Below are positions 56,239-64,000 of a DNA stretch of 64,000 nucleotides, one piece after another; within the stretch, counting starts at the first letter, position 1, and each line of letters opens with the position of its first letter. The position numbers and the translations under genes were made by a program. The stretch is from Jacaranda mimosifolia (Eukaryota; Streptophyta; Magnoliopsida; Lamiales; Bignoniaceae). Under the pieces are notes generated by a model that saw only the letters and a program-made list of their open reading frames with translations, ran no database searches and was not told where the DNA came from. Location of the stretch: NCBI GenBank assembly GCA_018894105.1, contig CM032125.1, forward strand, positions 27,513,032-27,577,031. The letters run 5' to 3'.

Positions 56239-58367
56239 TGTTGAAATAGTGCCCCGAAAGCCAATTAGATTGGCCTTGTAAAATATTTCCTTGTAAGACA
56301 ATATTGATTAAATGATATTCATTATATGGTCATCCTTATCTTATGCACATTATCTGCTTCACTTGCATTTGGATGAAGCCCTTAGATCACATTAGACTAT
56401 GGGACTTGGTCACGCACTAGGTGGTGATCATGGAATAAGTCTTACACAGCCGTGATCTTAAATCTTCTAAGTCATAGGATCTTACGACACAGGGCATCTA
56501 AGATCAGGATAGACTTGCACTAACAATGCATAAATCCAAGAGTTGGATGTTGCTCTATTCCATAAGCAATCTCATATGAGATATGGATGCACATTAGTGG
56601 GTGCTTGTTAGAGAACAAAGTACTAAAGGCCTACCTAGAGAATCCACTATATAGTCAAAGTGGCAAGTTCTCTAGCTTATGCTAGGGCATATTATTAGTC
56701 TTTTGACCTGAGGATCTATGGTAATCTTGTGCTTGGTCCTTATGCTTTGACTCTTTCTTGGTCACTTAGTGAACTGCTCAGGTTGAGGTTGGGCATAAGC
56801 TACTAGGTATGGAGGTTTGTGAGATCCAAGATGGAATCTGACTCCTCACTTTTGTGAATGAGTGAGTGCATCTCCTATGCGTTCTATAATGATCGATTTC
56901 AAAAAATCCTTTCGCAAGGCGATGTGAAAATTTGAAAAGGTGTTTCGAAAGATGAGGTCAGTAAGGGAATCGAACATTAAGATTAGAAGCATAGTATTGA
57001 GGCTATTAGAGAGCCAACTAATATCTTACCCTAGGCCTCTTTCAAAAAATAGGAGATAAAAGGACCGTATTTGCATGGTACACGTAATACTAGAATGGTT
57101 CTCCAAGAGCATTCATTTCGGCCAACTAGTTGGGCTCCATGGACTTGAGGTTGGACGTTGACCATGGAGATTGTGTACTCTTCAATTAATGAGATTAATT
57201 GAATTAAGTCGCTTAGTTTAAAGGAGTTTAAACTAATGTGAATATTTGATATTCCATAAGTTACAAGGAATTGTGACTGATGTCCAATGAATAGTAAAAC
57301 GTAATGGGTCACACACAAAAGCCAATAGCTTGACCTATTGAAGGAAGGAGAATTTTCTAAGAGTTAGAAAATTCACGATCGAATTATGGAGGAGGTGAAA
57401 ATTGAAATCATTTTTGGCTTCATAAATTTTAAAGCTAAATTAATCAATTTAATTTAAGAGTTAAATTAAGATCAATTAATTAAGAGTTAATTAATTGATG
57501 CCGCATGACTATCAATTGGTCAAATTAATTTAAGAGTTAAATTGATTTTGACTAGCTTAAAGAGTTAAACAATTTGACTTAAGAGTTAAGTCAAAGGATT
57601 ATTAATTAGATTAAAGTTTAATTTAATTAAATTAGAGAGTTATATTTGGAGAATATTACTAAATGAAGGGGTTCATTTAATATGGAATTGGAATTTAATT
57701 GGAAAACATTTCAAAAGATTAAATGTAAGCTTCAATTAATATTCTTATTCATTAACACTAACTGTTAGTGGCCACCTAGGCATGGACACTTGAAGGGGCT
57801 ACTATATGCAAGATTGATTGCTAGGTGTCAATTATTCTCCCAACAACTTGGCTAGTGGGCATCTAATTGTTAGCATCCCCATTATTCTCTCCAACCTCCA
57901 TCTTCCAACCCCATTTCCAAGCCTTCTCTTCTCCTTTCTCTACAAATCTCTCCAGCCATATTGTAGAGAATAGGTCCTAGCTATGGTGTGTGAACTATGT
58001 CATTAGAGGCATCACACTTGGGTTGCTATTGCTCTTGCTGAAACGGTTTCTGGCAGTAGCTTTGGGAATTTTTTCGGCGACCTTCGAGAGTCCAATCAGG
58101 CTGAAATTTTTATTGTATCATCCCCAAGGAGTGATGAGTTTCCTGTAGAAAATTCAACTTAAAACTCGAAGAGGAGCTTGGAGGAATATGGTGATCTTTT
58201 TGCTGCGCCAAGACTATGATAGCTTCAAGTGTTGAAGGTTGTTCATCCATCTATCTTGATTTTTGGCACCTCCAATGTATTTCCTCTCTCAAAATCTGAT
58301 TCCTATGCATGTCTTGATCCTTGGGGATGTGTGTAGGCCAGTTACATTCCTAGTGCCATACTTGACA
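56239..58367 (+). repeat. Copia-2 3' LTR, about 2.1 kb
   Basis: It begins TGTTGAAATAGTGCCCCG after the polypurine tract. The end is placed at TACTTGACA (58367) because the sequence that follows is shared with 63025 onward. The region 57455-57645 contains about six copies of TTAAGAGTTAA or close variants. CT-rich leader-like DNA lies at 57890-57960. Confidence 0.65.
57455..57645 (+). repeat. Clustered AAGAGTTAA motifs in the copia-2 LTR
   Basis: TTAAGAGTTAA and near variants occur at about 57456, 57479, 57530, 57558, 57577 and 57634, interleaved with TTAATTAA. The spacing is irregular. Confidence 0.8.
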
Positions 58368-59330
58368 AAATAGGATTCAAAAATATCAATCCTTTACGTT
58401 AAGCGAGGAAAAATAATATTATCTAATTTTAAAATTTCAAAGTTCGGAATAACAAATGGAATATGAAATGGAATAAAAGATCTAAACCAGTAAGATTGAT
58501 TATTGCCACCCGTGAGATGAATACAACAATAGTTACATCATCTTTAATCCATGACCACATATTCTAGACTGTTATGCCTTTTTTCGTAAATTAATTAGGC
58601 ATGTTTGGATGTCTTTTTATTTTTATTTTTTATTTTTAATATTTTTAAAAGTTGAAAAATTATTTAGGTATAGTTTTGAAAATAAAGAGGAAATTGTATT
58701 TAGATGTTTTCTCTAAAAATAATGATTAGGTAGGTACAGAGTTGAAAATTTAGGTGATTTATTTTGTTATACTTTAAAATATTTATTAAGTATGTTTATA
58801 TTTTATTAATTCCAAAATTATAGTGAGTACTTAATATTAAATCAAATTGAAATTTGATTAATGTGATAATAGGCTCTGAAAATGAAAACAAAAAAACCTA
58901 ATAATTTCAAATCCATTTTTACTATTTAAAAAAGAATTATCAATAATTTCTCACCAATTTTACCAAAATTTGAACTCATTTTAATTCAAACTACATTATT
59001 CAATAACATATATATCTTTTTCCAATAATCTATATATTTTTTCTTTCTATTTTTATTATTACTATCTTCCTCCAAGCACAGCCTACTAAATTTTATACAA
59101 TCATTAGTTTTTAAACAACATATCTAAATATAAATTTATTTTCAACTTACCTTTTTTACCTATCTTTTTAAATTTTGAAAATATTAAAAATAAAAGATGA
59201 AAATGAAAATATAAAGGATGCAAGAAAAGTTCTTACACAGTACATGACTCATTGATTGATGACTTTTTGCCCTTTTTTTTTTTTTTTTTGTTTTTAAATA
59301 GGTACATGACTCATTGGTTGAATTTGATTT
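58368..59330. repeat. Direct repeat, copy 1 (with 63025-63995)
   Basis: It matches 63025-63995 in the same orientation, from AAATAGGATTCAAAAATATC through TTTACGTTAAGCGAGG, GATGAATACAACAAYAGTTAC, the internal MITE, and the closing TACATGACTCATTGATTGATGACT. The offset grows only from about 4655 to 4669, so the copies are nearly collinear. Identity is about 85% by eye. Confidence 0.9.
58601..59225. mobile_element. MITE-like foldback inside direct-repeat copy 1
   Basis: The left end GGCATGTTTGGATGTCTTTT and the reversed right end GCATCCTTTATATTTTCATT begin an inverted repeat. It extends through TTATTTTTAATATTTT and TATTTAGATGTTTTCT/TATTTAGATATGTTGT. It is noncoding. The same element sits at 63249-63890 in the second copy. 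Confidence 0.65.
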
Positions 59331-59595
59331 TGGAAGGAGTGGCTAGATACAGTGATCTGGTACTCCCAGGTACAATTATTATCGGTGCCCCTTTTTTTAT
59401 TCAAATTATTTTGTAGCATCTAACTTTTAATACGTGTAAGCCTACGCATATTTAGACATGTGAAGAATGCAATTGAAGTGACAGCTACAGTAAAAATATA
59501 AAGAGTTTAAATTATATTATTCAATTTTACAAGTTAGAATTTTTTAAAAGAGATAGCCAAATACCTATGGATTGAGTAAGGAATTAAGGAATTAA

Positions 59596-60048
59596 GGGCC
59601 TGTTCACTAGCATTTTGATCATTTTTAAAAAAAAAATTTGAGAGAATAAGTGTGTTTGGAAATTTTTTGGAAAAAGTATCAATTATTTGTTTATATTTTG
59701 AAAAAATAGGGAAAATAAATTAAGAATGAGTTGTTTATTTGTTAATGTTTTGGTAGAAGATAAATTTTACTGTAAATGTCAAATCAATTACTTTTTTGTT
59801 AGGTTTATAGGAAGGAATTGTTTTTTTATGTAATATGTATATATATACTTTAATGGTGTGTGTGTGTGTGTGTATTTGAGTGTAAGGTAGGGTCAGGGTA
59901 GGGTTAAGGTAGTGTGTAGGGTTTTTTGAAATTGAATTCTTAAGATTTTTTGGGTATAAATTTTTTGTATTTTGAAAAAATGATTATAGAATGTATATAT
60001 TTTTTGGGAGTTGGGAAATTTTTTCCCAAAATGCTAGTGAATAGAGCC
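59596..60048. mobile_element. MITE, Tourist/PIF-Harbinger-like, about 450 bp
   Basis: The ends GGGCCTGTTCACTAGCATTT and, reversed, GGCTCTATTCACTAGCATTT are inverted repeats flanked by TAA on each side (59593-59595 and 60049-60051). The interior is A+T-rich and includes a (GT)9 run at 59856-59873. No coding sequence. Confidence 0.8.
59856..59873 (+). repeat. GT dinucleotide microsatellite
   Basis: Nine GT units inside the MITE. Confidence 0.95.
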
Positions 60049-60459
60049 TAAGAATTTCTATCTTTTAGCCGAATTTAAAAATTAGAATGTTAGATTTGAT
60101 TTAAAATTTTTATTTTGTAGATCTTTTTGACTTTGAGTGTTCTAATATATTAACTTTTTAAAATGTAACTTAACTTTGGAGGTTAGCATATTAGACAAAA
60201 TAAATAAATAAATAAGTGTTAATTATGCCAAAAATTTAAAGGGGAGAAAAGAAAATAAATGAATCGATCCAATTTCAATAAATCGTGAACAGTTCAACGA
60301 TTCAAACGGTCTGACCGCCACTTCATATGATTTTCACAAAATAAAACAATTTTTTTCTATCGATTTTTACTCAAAATCAAACCGATTCATAGAGCAATCG
60401 ACGGTTCAACTGATCCGACGGTCATATTTGGTCTAATTTTTTAAACAGTGCACTATGGT

Positions 60460-62590
60460 GGCTTTTGCTAAAGAGGGCAAAAAAAAAAATTCCTTATTTG
60501 CCCACAATTAGGGGGGCGAGTGGGTCTCTCAATTTCTGGCGTCAAACTGAGCAAAAGAGGAGTGTTTCAGCTAGCCCTCGACGAGGAGATCATCGTGGTA
60601 TAGCTGCATGGAGGAGATACGTGACGGAGACGGCGGAAACAGGCAGCAGAGCTATTGATCGTGACTACTTCGGGCTGCATTTTGACGGGGTTTTCGGCGT
60701 CCAAATCAAAAACCGAAGGTACAGTTGGAAAGCTCTCGGTGAGAGTATTCTAGGAGAGATAAAATTTCAACTTTCTGGCGGACGACGGCAGCAGCGCGGC
60801 GTCAGTGACTGGGCAGATTTTTCGCCTCATCGCGGTGATCACATGCATGTGGCCTGATCGTAACGATTCCTTTTCGTTAGTGAGATATCAGTATAAATCA
60901 CCATTTTCGTGTTTGTAATTGCATGTATGCGTATAATTGATTTGATCATCGTAAAACTTTGTATTTTCGTATATTATGATAATCTTGATCGATCAGAACA
61001 CTCATGCATTGGATTAAATACTTTTGATCGATTAAATAGGCCTAGTAAATCCATAGTGGTGTTATTTCATGTAACTATAGCTTATATAGTATATTAAGTG
61101 TAGAAACCTTTACTGGCATATCAATAGGATAATTATTTAGACTTGGGGTTACTGTTGATATGATTCTAAGTGTTAGTTATCGATAGGGTTGAACCTGGAT
61201 TTTGATATAAGGTTACCTTTTTGAATAGGTGACGGAGGAGTTGACCCTGAGGAGCAATAGAGTTTGACTGCGCTGATTGACTGATTAAGGTGAGGATCTA
61301 CCAACCTGGCACTTCTTTTAATTATCTATTATTGTGATAAGCCAAGTGAGGATCTACCGCTCTGGTTATTGATTTTATCAGCTACTCGTTAATTGTTGAA
61401 CTCCTGTACAGGTCTGCCATTTTGGCCTTGATATATCGATCTGTTCTTGTGGCATAACCCCTGTGAGGGTTTAAACTGCTTGATTGTACCTGCTCGTAAT
61501 TGTTTGACTCGTATTTGCCTGTTACTGTTATTGACTTGTATACCCCAGTGAGGGTTCGTGCTTGTTCAATCGTGTTTGTTCAATTGTATTGGTTCAATCG
61601 TTCTTGATCGTTCTTGTTCGTTCTGGCGCCCAGAACTCCTGTTTGTCATGTCTAGTGCTTGCTTGATCGTACTTGCTTGTTCCTGCTTGAATTGTTATCA
61701 GATGCCTTGTCGGTATAATCGCTTGTTGTATCCTGATATCTAGCCAGTTGGCTTGTAAGTGCTTGATTGGAGATTATAATTGGGCTGAGTGCCAATCCTT
61801 CGGGAAATGTTGATATGATTGGGACACGCCTTGCAGCCCGCCTGGGTGTCCAGGATACGCTATGCGGTCCGCATGGGTATCCGCGATACGCTAAGCGGCC
61901 CGCTTAGGTATCTGCTATGCACCATACAGTCCGTATGGGCACACCAATTGTATATCTAGCTTGCTTGATTGGTATAAGGTGATATGATATGCATGTCTTC
62001 CTCGATTCGTTGGAATGCATATTCTGTAAGGGTTTGCTTGCTCGTACTCATTTCTGCTTGCTTGTGAAATGTTCTTGGAGCAATAAGGCAAGAGAGTTTC
62101 CTCTTGCTACATTTGTTCTTGCTCAAATTATAATTGTACTTGTATTGCTGCTGATTCTAGATCTGTTGAGATGTTCTTTCCTTGACAGGTTCTAATATTG
62201 CTTGATATTTATCCCTCACTAAGTCCATTGGACTTATCCCTCGCTTTCATTACTTTTGCAGATAGAGGGCCCCAAGAATGAAATGTTCTCCCTGAAGTGT
62301 AGAGATACTTCTTTTGTAATAGTTTAGCGTCTATTTTGCTTGTGGACTAATAGATGGTTGTGGAAATAGCGATGTTGTGATATGTCATATCAGACTTAGG
62401 CCTTAATTTTGTATATATTTTGTTGTACCTAAGAATTGAACCTTGGTTCGAATGTTATGGCTAATGTTATTATTTAAGTTGAAGTTATTTTCCATTGCTT
62501 TTGAATTATGATTTGTATTACAAGGTTCAGAAATTAAGCTTGAATTGAGTTGATATCTCAGCTTTGGGTTACCCGAAGTGGGGTGTCACA
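60460..62590 (+). mobile_element. 5'-truncated LTR, Tekay/Del-like (copy 3)
   Basis: It ends GGGGTGTCACA and shares the order of motifs of the solo LTRs at 25241 and 2814: GGTGATCACATGCATGTGG (compare GGTGGTCACATGCGCAGTGG), TGAGGATCTACCAACCTGGC modules, a minisatellite, GAGCAATAAGGCAAG, TCACTAAGTCC and a CAGATAGAGGGCCCC tail. The upstream U3 part with its TGTAACACCC start is missing, so the left border is approximate. An open frame at 60465-60857 matches no family and lies in the LTR leader, so I do not call it a gene. Confidence 0.65.
61800..61950 (+). repeat. Minisatellite in LTR copy 3, unit about 32 bp, about 4 copies
   Basis: Units such as GGGTATCCGCGATACGCTAA and GCGGCCCGCTTAGGTATC follow one another. 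Each is an imperfect palindrome around GCGGYCCGC. The unit is related to the array in solo LTR copy 1 (GCGATTCCGCTAGGGGCG). Confidence 0.8.
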
Positions 62591-63024
62591 TTAAGAGATA
62601 ATATCAAATATCAAGATATAGTATCAAATACTTTTGATTTAATTGGTCTATAAGCATGGACACTTTATCTTAGATAATTTTTAATATTTGACTTAAGCAT
62701 AAAATAAATACTAGAGTATTAATTAAAGTTAACTATTTATCTATTGGAATTAAATTTAACAAATTCAAGCTAAATAGAAAATTTTGTATTAATAACTAGC
62801 ATATTATTGTATAGGTGTCACTCTCCAATTGGACAAAATTAATTTATCTACAAATATATTGATAAAAAATTGTTCATAGCTTTGAATCTCATCAAAATAG
62901 TTGAAAAATGAATCATTATCATAAATAATACTGAATGCAAAACAAGGAGTACCATATATCATGAGAGCCCAAAAAGGTATATATGGAAATTTACATAAAT
63001 TTGAAGTATTACAAGTAATCCCAA
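62591..63024. other. A+T-rich spacer
   Basis: No gene or repeat recognised between the truncated LTR and the second direct-repeat copy, apart from a short AATATCAAATATC-type repetition at 62599-62630. Confidence 0.4.
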
Positions 63025-63995
63025 CAAAATAGAATTCAAAAATATCAATACTTTACATTAAGCGAGGAAACATAGTATTATCTAATTTCAAAATTTCGAA
63101 GTCCGCAATGTTTACTTTCTAAAAGTGCATGAAATTTCCCCTGTAAGATTGATGATTGCAGCTCGTGAGATGAATACAACAACAGTTACAACATCTTTAA
63201 TCAAATATCACATATTCTAGCCTTTTATGCCTTTTCTCGTAAAATAATTAGGCCTGTTTGGATATCTTTTTTTTTTTTTATTTCCAACATTTTTAAAAGT
63301 TGAAAAATTAATTAGGTATAATTTTGAAAATAAAAATGAAATTTTATTTAGATATTTTATCTAAAAATAATGATTAGATAGGTATAGAGTTGAAAATTAG
63401 GTGATTTATATTTTTTATTAGATAGGTATAGAGTTGAAAATTAGGTGATTTATGTTTTTTATACTTAAAAATATTTATTTTTAAATATGTGTATGTTTTA
63501 TTAATTTTAAAATTATAGTGAGTATGTCATGTTAATCAAATTGAAATTTGATTGATGTGATAATAGACTCTGAAAATGAAAATGAAAAATCCTAATCATT
63601 TTAAATTCATTTTTACTATATAGAAATAAATTATCAACAATTTCTCACCATTTTTACCAAAATTCCGACTTATTTTTTATTCAAAACACATTATTTAACA
63701 ATATATATCTTCTCTTTTTATTTTCATTATTACTATCTTCCTCCACCTACAATTTACAAAATTTTATACAATTATTATTTTTCAAACAATATATCTAAAT
63801 ATAAATTTATTTTCAAATTATTTTCTCTAGCTCTCTCTTCAAATTTTAAAAATTCTAAAAATAAAAGATGAAAATAAAAATATAAAGCAAGAAAAAATCT
63901 TATACATAGTACATGACTCATAGATTGATGACTTTTGTTTGTTTGTTTGTTTTAATAGGTAAATGAGTCATTGATTGACTCATTGATTAATATAT
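63025..63995. repeat. Direct repeat, copy 2, including its MITE
   Basis: The partner of 58368-59330. It has an extra internal duplication of GATAGGTATAGAGTTGAAAA with TTAGGTGATTTAT at 63377-63455 (about 45-bp period, two copies) that copy 1 lacks. The repeat may continue beyond the window end. Confidence 0.9.
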
Positions 63996-64000
63996 GACTT

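Larger units (their letters stand above)
52556..58367 (+). mobile_element. Second Ty1/copia element, 5'-truncated (Tork/TAR-like)
   Basis: Order: gag, protease, integrase, RT, RNase H, polypurine tract, 2.1-kb 3' LTR. The lineage call rests on the knuckle FGEIGHWKQYCKEYL, the integrase run PNGVAERRNRTLL, and the FQSNVDNLKSTSGF RNase H block, and is tentative. No matching 5' LTR is found upstream. Multiple frameshifts and stops. Confidence 0.75.

Noticed and set aside
60465..60857. Open frame of 130 residues on the plus strand
   Set aside because: It lies in the leader part of a truncated LTR, has no recognisable domain, and the homologous LTR copies have no such frame.
1..64000. CRISPR arrays, bacterial operons, rRNA or tRNA genes
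   Set aside because: The tandem arrays have no regular spacer pattern, the sequence is plant nuclear DNA, and no tRNA- or rRNA-like sequence was recognised by eye.

Overview
This window is A+T-rich nuclear DNA from a flowering plant, most likely a eudicot. The evidence is a dirigent-family gene and transposon lineages confined to, or typical of, plants: Ty3/gypsy Tat-type elements with a second RNase H, a Reina-like chromovirus, SIRE-like Ty1/copia, CACTA, and many hAT-type and MITE-type elements. I cannot name the species. I see no intact host gene. Nearly everything recognisable is a decayed, nested mobile element.

Region by region: 1-880 is A+T-rich with short tandem duplications. 881-1628 is a foldback element with arms of about 250 bp. 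Next to it lies a dirigent pseudogene (1694-2266) with two frame breaks. Its 3' end runs straight into a 5.1-kb long-terminal-inverted-repeat element (2267-7385), which itself carries a 3.2-kb solo LTR (2814-5975). 8485-14354 holds a CACTA-like end, a decayed En/Spm-type transposase (minus strand), a 3.0-kb hAT-like element (9075-12114) containing a MITE, and an orphan hAT end. 15100-16309 holds a MITE and a small hAT-like element with an 8-bp target duplication.

17560-30205 is a nested stack read from its target-site duplications: hAT-C1 (17568-30197) contains hAT-A (17626-29793), which contains hAT-B (18047-29545). hAT-B contains a complete-length but dead Tat retrotransposon (18057-25151, minus strand) and a solo LTR (25241-28503). 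A second hAT-C copy at 30616-32379 carries hAT-D (30774-32054), whose 8-bp target duplication is perfect.

32420-46937 holds two complementary halves of a Reina-like chromovirus in opposite orientation. The 5' half is at 32420-35529 on the minus strand and the 3' half at 44868-46937 on the plus strand. Between them are a SIRE-like copia element (36281-41565, minus) and 3.3 kb without recognisable content. 46934-50264 is the 5' half of a second Tat element (minus). 52556-58367 is a 5'-truncated copia element (plus) with a 2.1-kb 3' LTR. The last part has a 0.95-kb direct repeat (58368-59330 and 63025-63995), a MITE, and a 5'-truncated LTR of the solo-LTR family (60460-62590).

No gene network operates here. 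The coding remnants are interrupted by stops and frameshifts, several have lost catalytic residues, and the LTR pairs differ by about 10-20%. The value of the window is its insertion history. All comparisons were made by eye, and boundaries without a clean target duplication are approximate.
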